From positions 186,001 to 250,000 of the forward strand of contig NZ_RJKN01000002.1 in assembly GCF_003751265.1 (NCBI RefSeq): a stretch of DNA of 64,000 bases, read 5' to 3'. A program made the translations under genes and the position numbers. Every line of letters begins with the position of its first letter. Within the stretch, counting starts at the first letter, position 1. Positions 54,680 through 62,033 of this stretch are shown in pieces. Under the pieces are notes generated by a model. That model saw nothing but the letters and a program-made list of their open reading frames with translations. It did no database searches and had not been told where the DNA came from. Source of the DNA: Pseudokineococcus lusitanus. GTDB taxonomy: Bacteria; Actinomycetota; Actinomycetes; Actinomycetales; Quadrisphaeraceae.

Positions 54680-56314
54680 GTGCGGCTCACGACGACCGCG
54701 GACCAGTGGTGGACGACGGGCATCGGCTACTGCCTCGACGTCGCCCGCTTCGCCTGCTCCACCGGGGACGGGCACGGGGACCTCGTCGGCCTCGGCCGCC
54801 GGATCGACCACCTCGAGCGGCTGGGGGTCGGCTTCGTCTGGCTCCAGCCCTTCTACCCCTCCCCCGAGGGCGACGACGGCTACGACATCAGCGACTACTA
54901 CGCCGTCGCCGAGGACGTCGGGACGCTCGGGGACCTCGTCGAGGTGGTGCGGGCGCTGCGCGAGCGCGGCATCCGCGTCCTCGTCGACCTCGTCGTCAAC
55001 CACACCTCCGACACGCACCCGTGGTTCCGGGCCGCCCGCGCCGACAAGGGCTCGCGCTACCGCGACTGGTACGTCTGGCGCGACGAGCCGGACCCCGCCG
55101 ACGCCGACGCGCAGAACGTGTTCCCCGACGCCGAGGACTCGGTCTGGTCCTACGACGAGGAGGCCGGCCAGCACTACCGGCACCGCTTCTACGGCCACCA
55201 GCCGGACCTCAACACCTCGAACGCCGAGGTCCGGGACGAGATCCTCAAGATCATGGGCTTCTGGCTCCAGCTGGGCGTCGCCGGCTTCCGCGTCGACGCC
55301 GTCCCCTTCTTCGTCGAGACCGCGGCCCGCGACGGCGACGCCGACGACGCGGGCGCGCCCGACGGCGAGGACGAGGCCGACGGCGGGCAGGGCGGCGAGG
55401 GCGGCGAGCACCTCGGCGAGTCGATGCAGATGCTCGACGTCATGCGGGAGTTCCTCGCACGCCGCAGCAGCGAGGCGCTCATGCTCGGCGAGGTCAACCT
55501 GCCGTACGAGCAGCAGCAGGAGTTCTTCGGCGACCTCGGCGACCGCATGACCATCAACTTCGACTTCCCCCTCAACCAGGCGCTGTACCTGTCGCTGGCG
55601 CGCGGCTCGAGCGCGCCGCTGCGGGGGACGCTGGAGAGCCGGCCGGTCCTCCCGGAGGGCAAGGCGTACGGCGTCTTCGCCCGCAACCACGACGAGCTGA
55701 CGCTCGACCAGCTGTCGGACGACGAGCGCGCCGAGGTCATGGCCGCCTTCGGGCCGCGAGAGGACCAGCAGCTCTTCGGACGGGGCCTGCGGCTGCGGCT
55801 GCCGACGATGCTCGACGGCGACCTCGACCGGCTCGAGATGGTCTACAGCCTCGTCTTCTCCGTGCCGGGCACGCCCGTCCTCTACTACGGCGAGGAGGTC
55901 GCCCAGCGCGAGGACCTCTCGGCGCCCGGGCGGGTCGCCGTCCGGACGCCGCTGGACTGGGGCGACGGCGAGGCCGGCGTCGCGGCGCAGGACGCCGACC
56001 CGGCGTCGATGCTCCACCGGATGCGCCGGCTGACGACGCTCTACAAGCAGCGGCCCGAGCTCGGCCGCGGTGCGCTGCGGCTCGTCGACGTCGGCGACGA
56101 GCGCGTCCTCGCCCACACGTGCACGTGGGACGGCCGGACGACCCTGGCGCTGGCCAACCTCGGCGACGAGCCCGTCGAGGTGCGCGTGCCGGGCGGGCTG
56201 CTCGCCGGCCGCGTCACCGAGCTGTTCTCGGCCGAGCCCGTAGCGGCGCCGGAGGAGGGGATCGCCGTCACGCTGCCGCGCTACGGGCGGGCCTGGTACG
56301 CCGAGCACCGCTGA
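54680..56314 (+). CDS. alpha-amylase family GH13 enzyme (trehalose synthase-like)
   Basis: 544 residues, GTG start. GH13 motifs: VLVDLVVNHTSD, nucleophile in GVAGFRVDAVPF, acid/base in ALMLGEVNLPYEQQ, transition-state His-Asp in FARNHDELTL. Overall design (SPEGDDGYDISDYY, WYVWRDEPD) is that of trehalose synthase/alpha-glucosidase-like members. There is no signal peptide, so it acts inside. A low-complexity Asp/Gly/Glu insert (~215-245) sits between the nucleophile and the acid/base. Could rearrange or hydrolyse maltose-type sugars; exact activity is unclear. Confidence 0.87.
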   Translation: MRLTTTADQWWTTGIGYCLDVARFACSTGDGHGDLVGLGRRIDHLERLGVGFVWLQPFYPSPEGDDGYDISDYYAVAEDVGTLGDLVEVVRALRERGIRVLVDLVVNHTSDTHPWFRAARADKGSRYRDWYVWRDEPDPADADAQNVFPDAEDSVWSYDEEAGQHYRHRFYGHQPDLNTSNAEVRDEILKIMGFWLQLGVAGFRVDAVPFFVETAARDGDADDAGAPDGEDEADGGQGGEGGEHLGESMQMLDVMREFLARRSSEALMLGEVNLPYEQQQEFFGDLGDRMTINFDFPLNQALYLSLARGSSAPLRGTLESRPVLPEGKAYGVFARNHDELTLDQLSDDERAEVMAAFGPREDQQLFGRGLRLRLPTMLDGDLDRLEMVYSLVFSVPGTPVLYYGEEVAQREDLSAPGRVAVRTPLDWGDGEAGVAAQDADPASMLHRMRRLTTLYKQRPELGRGALRLVDVGDERVLAHTCTWDGRTTLALANLGDEPVEVRVPGGLLAGRVTELFSAEPVAAPEEGIAVTLPRYGRAWYAEHR

Positions 56315-56317
56315 CGG

Positions 56318-56363
56318 ACGACGACGCCCCGCCCGGTCGGTGGACCGGGCGGGGCGTCGTCGT
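56318..56363. terminator. 21-bp perfect-stem terminator
   Basis: 56318-56338 pairs perfectly with 56343-56363 around a GGTG tetraloop, 3 nt after the GH13 stop and 16 nt before the convergent photolyase-like stop. Arms are tipped with ACGACGACG/CGTCGTCGT. Confidence 0.85.
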
Positions 56364-56379
56364 GCGGCGGGCGGGGTGG

Positions 56380-57915
56380 TCAGGGGGCGTCGCCTCCGCG
56401 GGCCCGCTCCTGCTCCACGAGGGCCTCGAGGTCCTTGAGCCGGTGCCGCCCGTCGAGGGCCCGCTTCATGCGGAAGTTGCCCTCGAGCCGCTCGGCGTTG
56501 CGGTCGAGGAACCACCAGTAGCCGGCCGTGAAGGGGCAGGCGTCGTCGCCGACGCGGACGGTGGGCTTGTACCGGCAGCCGCCGCAGTGGTCGGTCATCC
56601 GGTTGATGTAGGCACCGCCGGACGCGTACGGCTTCGTGGCCATGAGGCCGCCGTCGGCGTGCTGGCTCATGCCGACGACGTTGGCGGCCATGACCCAGTC
56701 GTAGCCGTCCACGAAGCTGCGCTGGAACCACGCCGTCAGCTCGCCCGGGTCCCAACCGCGCTGGAGCGCGTAGTTGCCGAGCACCATGAGGCGCGGGATG
56801 TGGTGGACCCACCCGCGGTCGCGGACCCCGCGCAGCGCCCACGACAGGCACCGGGCCTCGACGGCGTCGGCGTCCAGCTCGGAGAACCACTCCGGGATCG
56901 GCTCGTGCGCCTCGAGGGCGTTGCGCCTCGTGTAGTCCGCGCCCGCGTACCAGTACACGTGCCAGATGTAGTCGCGCCAGCCGATGAGCTGCCGCACGTA
57001 GCCCTCGACCGAGGCGAGCGGGGCGTCGCCGTCGCGGTAGGCCTGCTCGGCGCGCTCGACGCACTCGAGCGGGTCGAGCAGCCCGAGGTTCATCGGTGCG
57101 GAGAGCATCGAGTGCGCCATCCACTCGTCCTCCTCGAGGACGGCGTCCTCGTGCGGCCCGAAGGTCGGCAGCCGCCGGGTGACGAAGTCGTCGAGCGCCG
57201 CGAGCGCCTCCGTCCGCGACGCGGCGAAGACCCGCGGGCCGTCGGTGCCGACGAAGGAGACGTCGCCGTCGGCCTCCCAGCGGTCGAGGTCCGCGCGCAC
57301 CTCCTCGTCGATCTCGTCCTCCTCCGCCAGCCACGGCGTCGGCAGCCCGAGGGTCTTCTGCTTCTTGGGCGGGGGCTCGCGGTTCTCGTGGTCGAAGTTC
57401 CACCGGCCGCCGACGGGGTCCGCGCCCTCCATGAGGACGCCGTGCGCCCGCCGGGCGCGGCGGTAGAACTCCTCCATGAGCAGCTGCTTGGTGCCGTCGG
57501 CCCAGCGGCGGAAGTCCTCCCGCGGCGTCGCGTAGCCGCGGGCGGGCAGCACCTCGACGGCCGGCAGGTCGCCCGAGCCGTCGAGCCCGCGGACGAAGTC
57601 CTCGGCGGGCCGCGACGTCGGCGAGCAGACGCTCAGCGGCAGCGCCTTCTTCGGCAGCCTCGCCAGCCCCTCGCCGTAGGTGCCGGTGCGGTAGTAGGTG
57701 CACCGGTCCCCCAGCTCGGCGGCGCGGTGGCGCATCGCCGAGACGATGAGGTGGGCCTTCTGGCGGTGGAAGCGACGCCGCCCGAACACCTTCCGCGACT
57801 CGATGATGACGACGGGCTGCTCGCCGTCGTCGGCGTGGTGCCCGGGCTCGCCGAGGAAGTGCGGGCCCAGCTGGTCCCCGAAGAGCCAGCGGGTGGGGCC
57901 GGGTGCGGTCGCCAT
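56380..57915 (-). CDS. cryptochrome/photolyase-related protein (FeS-BCP type)
   Basis: 511 residues. N-terminal TRWLFGDQLGPHFL, ESRKVFGRRRFHRQKAHLI and the FAD domain segments EGYVRQLIGWRDYIWHVYW, PRLMVLGNYALQ, MAANVVGMSQHADGGLMATKP match the bacterial cryptochrome/(6-4) photolyase group. Four Cys (EARCLSW; DHCGGCRY; DDACPF) are at the positions that bind a [4Fe-4S] cluster in this group. Likely repairs UV (6-4) photoproducts or acts as a light sensor. ATG 57915. Confidence 0.92.
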   Translation of the reverse strand: MATAPGPTRWLFGDQLGPHFLGEPGHHADDGEQPVVIIESRKVFGRRRFHRQKAHLIVSAMRHRAAELGDRCTYYRTGTYGEGLARLPKKALPLSVCSPTSRPAEDFVRGLDGSGDLPAVEVLPARGYATPREDFRRWADGTKQLLMEEFYRRARRAHGVLMEGADPVGGRWNFDHENREPPPKKQKTLGLPTPWLAEEDEIDEEVRADLDRWEADGDVSFVGTDGPRVFAASRTEALAALDDFVTRRLPTFGPHEDAVLEEDEWMAHSMLSAPMNLGLLDPLECVERAEQAYRDGDAPLASVEGYVRQLIGWRDYIWHVYWYAGADYTRRNALEAHEPIPEWFSELDADAVEARCLSWALRGVRDRGWVHHIPRLMVLGNYALQRGWDPGELTAWFQRSFVDGYDWVMAANVVGMSQHADGGLMATKPYASGGAYINRMTDHCGGCRYKPTVRVGDDACPFTAGYWWFLDRNAERLEGNFRMKRALDGRHRLKDLEALVEQERARGGDAP

Positions 57916-58082
57916 GGGCCGATGCTGCGCGAGGCGGCGGGCGGGCGCCCGTCGACCGACGGACCTGCGCCGCCGTGCTGCAGGAGATGGTCGACCCACC
58001 GGGTGGCGTCGGGCCGCTGACCAGGGAGAACACGGAGGCCGCAGGAGCAACTCCTGTCGCCGTGCGGGAACGGCGTCGGCGG

Positions 58083-59246
58083 TCAGCTCTCGACGACGAG
58101 GCGGACGTCGTCCGCGCCCCGCGCGCGGGCGACGACGAGTGCCTCCTCCGCGACGGCGCCCGCCTCGGCGTCGGCCCACGGCGCCCACGGCGTCACGACG
58201 ACGTCGTCGCGGCGACCCGCCGACCGGCGCGGCCCGGCCTTCGCGCGCCACGTCCCGACGGCCTCGCCGGCCGCCAGGACGACGCCGGGGCTGCCGAGCG
58301 GCCGCCACACCTGCTTCCGGCGGCCCGGGTCGGGGACGGTGAGGGCGCGGTCCCGCGACTGCAGCCACGGGTCGCCCGGAGGCAGGAGGCGCACCGAGCC
58401 GGCGGCGCGCTCCTCGACGCCCGGGTCCTCGAGGAGGGCGACGAACCAGGGCGTCGCGAGGGCTGCACGGCCGTCGACCTCGACGGGCACGAGGTCGGCG
58501 GGCAGCAGGCCGTGGACGACGCGCGCCGAGGTGCCGACGAGCGCCGCCAGGTCGCCGGGTGCGACCGGCCCGTGGAGGTCGACGAGGCGGCGCAGCAGCG
58601 CGCCGACCGCGGCCGGGTCCGGGACGCCGAGGTCGTCCGGCCAGCCGGGCAGCGACCGCAGGACGAGCGCCCGCGCCGTCGTGTCGAGCACGAGGCCCGC
58701 CTGGAGCCCGGCGGGCTGGAACGTCAGGGCGCTGACGTGCTGGGCGTCGCACGGGTCGCACCGGTGGGTGAGCGACGCCGGGACCCGGTCGCTGACCTCG
58801 CGGCTGAGGTCGCCCTTCGCGACGACGCCCCCGTGCGCGGCGGCCACCGCCCGCACGGCCGCCGTGACGAGCCGCCACGCCTCGAGCCCGAGCTCCCGCG
58901 CCCCTGCGGCCTGCGGGGACACGAGGCGGGCGCGGACGTCGTCGTCCGAGACGGGGTGGACGGCACGGCCGACCGTCGGCAGGTCGACGGCGCGGTGCAC
59001 GTGCGGGGCCCCGCGGACGGTCCACGCGGTGGGCAGGGGCCCGTCGTGGCGGCCGACGTCGTCGACGGGACCGGTCGTCCGCGCCGCGGCGGCGACCCGG
59101 GCCGCGCCGTAGGGGCTGTCGGCGAGCCCGACGTCGAGGACGGCGAGCGCCGCGACGTCGGGCCCGCGCGCGTCCAGCCCCTGCGCCACGAGCCGCGCCG
59201 CGAGCGCGCGACGGCGGGAGACCCGGAGCACCGCGCCGCCGACCAC
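58083..59246 (-). CDS. winged-helix DNA-binding protein (AlkZ/YcaQ-like, HTH_42)
   Basis: 387 residues. RRRALAARLVAQGLD, DSPYGAARVAAAART, TAWTVRGAPHVHRAVDLP, ALTFQPAGLQAGLV and TPWFVALLEDPGVEERAAG fit the winged-helix family that includes crosslink-repair glycosylase AlkZ/YcaQ. The catalytic QxQ-type residues of true AlkZ are not evident, so glycosylase activity is uncertain. GTG 59246 is 7 nt after a TAGCGT box. Lies next to the photolyase-like gene, suggesting a DNA-repair pair. Confidence 0.75.
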   Translation of the reverse strand: MVGGAVLRVSRRRALAARLVAQGLDARGPDVAALAVLDVGLADSPYGAARVAAAARTTGPVDDVGRHDGPLPTAWTVRGAPHVHRAVDLPTVGRAVHPVSDDDVRARLVSPQAAGARELGLEAWRLVTAAVRAVAAAHGGVVAKGDLSREVSDRVPASLTHRCDPCDAQHVSALTFQPAGLQAGLVLDTTARALVLRSLPGWPDDLGVPDPAAVGALLRRLVDLHGPVAPGDLAALVGTSARVVHGLLPADLVPVEVDGRAALATPWFVALLEDPGVEERAAGSVRLLPPGDPWLQSRDRALTVPDPGRRKQVWRPLGSPGVVLAAGEAVGTWRAKAGPRRSAGRRDDVVVTPWAPWADAEAGAVAEEALVVARARGADDVRLVVES

Positions 59247-59253
59247 GGCGGCG

Positions 59254-59259
59254 ACGCTA
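59254..59259 (-). promoter_or_regulatory. TAGCGT box of the winged-helix gene
   Basis: TAGCGT on the minus strand ends 7 nt before the GTG at 59246; likely -10 of a leaderless mRNA. Confidence 0.5.
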
Positions 59260-59282
59260 GACCTGCCGTGGACGTCCGCGGC

Positions 59283-59366
59283 CGGACCTGCACAGCTCCT
59301 CGGCGCCCGGCGTCGTCCCAGGTCAGCGCCCCGCCGGTCGACGCCGCCACGAGTTGTGCAGGTCCG
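59283..59366. repeat. 16-bp inverted repeat in a divergent gap
   Basis: CGGACCTGCACAGCTC at 59283-59298 and its reverse complement, with one mismatch, at 59351-59366. The two arms lie upstream of the two divergent genes. Could bind one regulator in both promoters or form a hairpin. Confidence 0.6.
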
Positions 59367-59412
59367 TGCGCGCCGCACCACGCCGTCGGCCCCGCCGGGG
59401 ACGCCCGCGGCC

Positions 59413-59418
59413 TAGCGT
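59413..59418 (+). promoter_or_regulatory. TAGCGT box of the second LLM gene
   Basis: TAGCGT followed by exactly 6 nt and the ATG at 59425, ideal for a transcript beginning at the start codon. Confidence 0.55.
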
Positions 59419-59424
59419 CACGGC

Positions 59425-60408
59425 ATGCGCTTCGGTCTCTTCGTCCCCCAGGGCTGGCGGCTCGACCTCGTGGGCGTCGAGCCCGCCGACCAGTGGTCGG
59501 TGATGAAGGGCATCGCGCAGCGGGCGGACGCCGGGCCGTGGGAGTCGCTGTGGGTCTACGACCACGTCCACACCGTGCCGGTGCCGACCGAGGAGGCGAC
59601 CCACGAGGCGTGGACGCTCATGGCGGCCTTCGCGGCCGTCACCGAGCGGGTCCGGCTCGGGCAGATGTGCACGTGCATGGGCTACCGCAACCCCGCGTAC
59701 CTCGCGAAGGTCGCCGCCACCGTCGACGTCGTCTCCGGCGGCCGGGTCGAGATGGGCATCGGCGCCGGCTGGTACGAGCACGAGTGGCGCGCCTACGGGT
59801 ACGGCTTCCCCCGCGCGGGCGAGCGGCTGGCGATGCTCGAGGAGGGCGTCGAGATCATGCGGCAGCTGTGGACCCAGGGCGTCGCGACGCTCGACGGCGA
59901 GCACTACCGGGTCGACGGCGCCCTCTGCCGGCCGCTGCCGCTGCAGGAGGGCGGCATCCCCCTCTGGGTCGCCGGCGGCGGCGAGAAGAAGACGCTGCGG
60001 ACGGCCGCGCGTTACGCGGCGTGCACGAACTTCGACGGGTCGGCCGAGGGCTTCGCGCACAAGTCGTCGGTGCTCGAGGGGCACTGCCGCGACCTCGGGC
60101 GCGACTACGACGCCATCACCCGCAGCGCCAACTACAACGTCGTCGTCGGGCGGGACGAGGCCGAGGTGGCCGACCGCCTCGAGCAGGTCCGCGCCCGGGT
60201 GGCGTCCGTCGCGCCGGACAGGGCCGACGAGGTCGTCGAGGGCCTGCGCTCGGGGCCGGCCGTCGGCACGCCCGAGCAGGTGGTCGAGGCGCTGCGCGCC
60301 GTCGGCGACCTCGGGATGACCTACGCCATCACGTACTTCGCCGAGGCGGCGTACGACACCTCCGGGATAGAGCTCTTCGAGCGCGAGGTCGTCCCGGCGC
60401 TCGCCTGA
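59425..60408 (+). CDS. LLM class flavin (F420-type) oxidoreductase
   Basis: 327 residues. MRFGLFVPQGWRLDL, ESLWVYDHVHTVPVP, RLGQMCTCMGYRNPAYLAK, GGRVEMGIGAGWYEHEWRAYG and PLWVAGGGEKKTL are typical of F420-dependent LLM proteins (TIGR03560-like). Cofactor F420 is an inference from the family; the substrate is unknown. Monocistronic by position: convergent with the tetR gene 25 nt further on. Confidence 0.88.
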   Translation: MRFGLFVPQGWRLDLVGVEPADQWSVMKGIAQRADAGPWESLWVYDHVHTVPVPTEEATHEAWTLMAAFAAVTERVRLGQMCTCMGYRNPAYLAKVAATVDVVSGGRVEMGIGAGWYEHEWRAYGYGFPRAGERLAMLEEGVEIMRQLWTQGVATLDGEHYRVDGALCRPLPLQEGGIPLWVAGGGEKKTLRTAARYAACTNFDGSAEGFAHKSSVLEGHCRDLGRDYDAITRSANYNVVVGRDEAEVADRLEQVRARVASVAPDRADEVVEGLRSGPAVGTPEQVVEALRAVGDLGMTYAITYFAEAAYDTSGIELFEREVVPALA

Positions 60409-60433
60409 GACGCCCGCCCGGGGCCGGGTGCGG

Positions 60434-61009
60434 TCAGGGGACGAGCGCCCGCGCGACGACCCGTCGCAGCGTGCCGCGCCGCCGCTCGTGGTCGGCCTCG
60501 TCGTCGTCGGGCGTCGCGACGTGCACGCCGCTCACGGGCGACCACGCGCCGGCCAGCGCGATGACGAGCGCGTACACGTCCTCCGGGCGGACGTCGTCGA
60601 CGACGAGCCCGGCCTCCTGGGCCCGGACGACGCCGTCGAGCTTCGGGCCCGTCCACACCTCGGTGCCCGTGCGGAGGAGGGGGCCCGACCGGACCCGCTC
60701 CAGCCGGTGCCAGCTCGTGAGCCGGATGAGGTCCGGCGCGGCGAGGTAGCTGTCGTAGAGGCGTACGGCGTAGCCGGGCAGGTCCTCGGGGGTGAAGGGC
60801 ACCGTGTCGACGATGCGGTGCAGCTGGTCGTCGAAGACGGCGTCGAAGAGCCCGTCCTTCGAGCCGAACCACCCGTACATCTGCGCCTTGTTGACCCCGG
60901 ACGCCGCGGCGATGCGGTCCACGCGCCCGCCGGCCAGGCCGTGCTCGCCGAACTCGGCCGTGGCGGCGTCGAGCAGCCGCCGCCGGCTCGCCTCCCCGTC
61001 CCTCGCCAC
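60434..61009 (-). CDS. TetR family transcriptional regulator
   Basis: 191 residues, GTG start. HTH ~10-55: RRRLLDAATAEFGEHGLAGG, IAAASGVNKAQMYGWFGSKDGLF. The ligand domain is unremarkable; its C-terminus contains an Asp/Glu-His-Arg-rich stretch. Divergent from an SDR gene across a 20-bp operator, so it most likely represses both. Confidence 0.92.
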   Translation of the reverse strand: MARDGEASRRRLLDAATAEFGEHGLAGGRVDRIAAASGVNKAQMYGWFGSKDGLFDAVFDDQLHRIVDTVPFTPEDLPGYAVRLYDSYLAAPDLIRLTSWHRLERVRSGPLLRTGTEVWTGPKLDGVVRAQEAGLVVDDVRPEDVYALVIALAGAWSPVSGVHVATPDDDEADHERRRGTLRRVVARALVP

Positions 61010-61036
61010 GGCGCCACCCTACGCACCTCTTGCGGA

Positions 61037-61056
61037 GTAACCAACTGGTTGGTTAC
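61037..61056. promoter_or_regulatory. TetR operator
   Basis: GTAACCAAC-TG-GTTGGTTAC: two perfect 9-bp arms around a 2-nt centre, 8 nt upstream of the SDR ATG and 28 nt from the tetR start. It is AT-richer than its surroundings and typical of TetR sites; it may also serve as the -10 region. Confidence 0.8.
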
Positions 61057-61064
61057 CTACTCTC

Positions 61065-62033
61065 ATGACACGGATCACGAGCCCCTTCGGCAGCACCTCC
61101 ACCGCGCTCGAGGTGGTCGACGGCGCCGACCTCACCGGGCGCCGCGCCGTCGTCACCGGCGCCTCCTCCGGCATCGGCGTGGAGACCGCCCGTGCCCTCG
61201 TCCACGCGGGCGCCGACGTGACGCTCGCCGTCCGCGACACGGCGGCCGGCGAGCGCACGGCCGCGGACCTGCGCCGCACGAGCGGCCGGGACGACGCCGT
61301 GCACGTGGCCGCCCTCGACCTCGCCGACCTCGCCTCCGTCGACGCCTTCACCGCCGCGTGGGAGGGCCCGCTCCACGTCCTCGTCGCGAACGCCGGCGTC
61401 ATGGACACCCCGCGGGGCACGACCGCGCAGGGCTGGGAGACCCAGCTCGGCACCAACCACCTCGGGCACTTCGCCCTCGCGACCGGGCTCCACGACGCGC
61501 TGGCCGCGGCCGGCGACGCCCGGGTCGTCGTCGTCTCGTCCAGCGGCCACGCGGCCTCCCCCGTCGTCCTCGACGACCTCATGTTCGAGCACCGCGCGTA
61601 CGACGGGGGCCTCGCCTACGGGCAGTCGAAGACGGCGAACGTCCTCTTCGCCGTGGAGGCGACGCGGCGCTGGGCGGGCGACGGGATCACCGCCAACGCC
61701 CTCATGCCCGGCGGCATCTGGACGCCGCTGCAGCGGCACTGGAGCGCCGAGCAGCGCGCGGCGGCCGAGCGGCAGTCGGAGCAGGCCGAGGCCGCCGGCC
61801 TCTTCCGCATGAAGTCGACGGAGCAGGGCGCCGCGACGTCCGTCTTCCTCGCCACCTCCCCGCTCGTGGCGGGGGTCGGCGGCCGCTACTTCGAGGACTG
61901 CCACGAGGCCGAGGTGGTCGAGCAGCTCGACGGGCTCCACGGCGTGCTGCCGCACGCGCTCGACGCCGACGACGCCCGCCTGCTCTGGGACGTCAGCGAG
62001 GAGCTGCTCGCCGCCGCCCGCGCGCAGGGCTGA
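61065..62033 (+). CDS. SDR, retinol dehydrogenase/WW-domain oxidoreductase-like
   Basis: 322 residues. Cofactor motif TGASSGIGVETARAL at ~32-46, VANAGVMDTPRG, GTNHLGHFALATGL, catalytic Ser in VVSSSGH and Tyr-x-x-x-Lys in YGQSKTANVLF. The longer C-terminus is typical for this group. Substrate unknown; a lipophilic carbonyl compound that induces via TetR is plausible. Its last 41 nt overlap the 3' end of the opposing kinase gene. Confidence 0.9.
   Translation: MTRITSPFGSTSTALEVVDGADLTGRRAVVTGASSGIGVETARALVHAGADVTLAVRDTAAGERTAADLRRTSGRDDAVHVAALDLADLASVDAFTAAWEGPLHVLVANAGVMDTPRGTTAQGWETQLGTNHLGHFALATGLHDALAAAGDARVVVVSSSGHAASPVVLDDLMFEHRAYDGGLAYGQSKTANVLFAVEATRRWAGDGITANALMPGGIWTPLQRHWSAEQRAAAERQSEQAEAAGLFRMKSTEQGAATSVFLATSPLVAGVGGRYFEDCHEAEVVEQLDGLHGVLPHALDADDARLLWDVSEELLAAARAQG

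Noticed and set aside
54706-58020. Long plus-strand frame through GH13 and photolyase-like genes
   Set aside because: Runs through a strong terminator and opposite a conserved gene; low-complexity shadow.
58042-58056. CAGGAG-CAA-CTCCTG hairpin as terminator or riboswitch
   Set aside because: Only 6 bp, about 27 nt beyond the stop of the winged-helix gene, and contains ribosome-site-like sequence; too weak to call.
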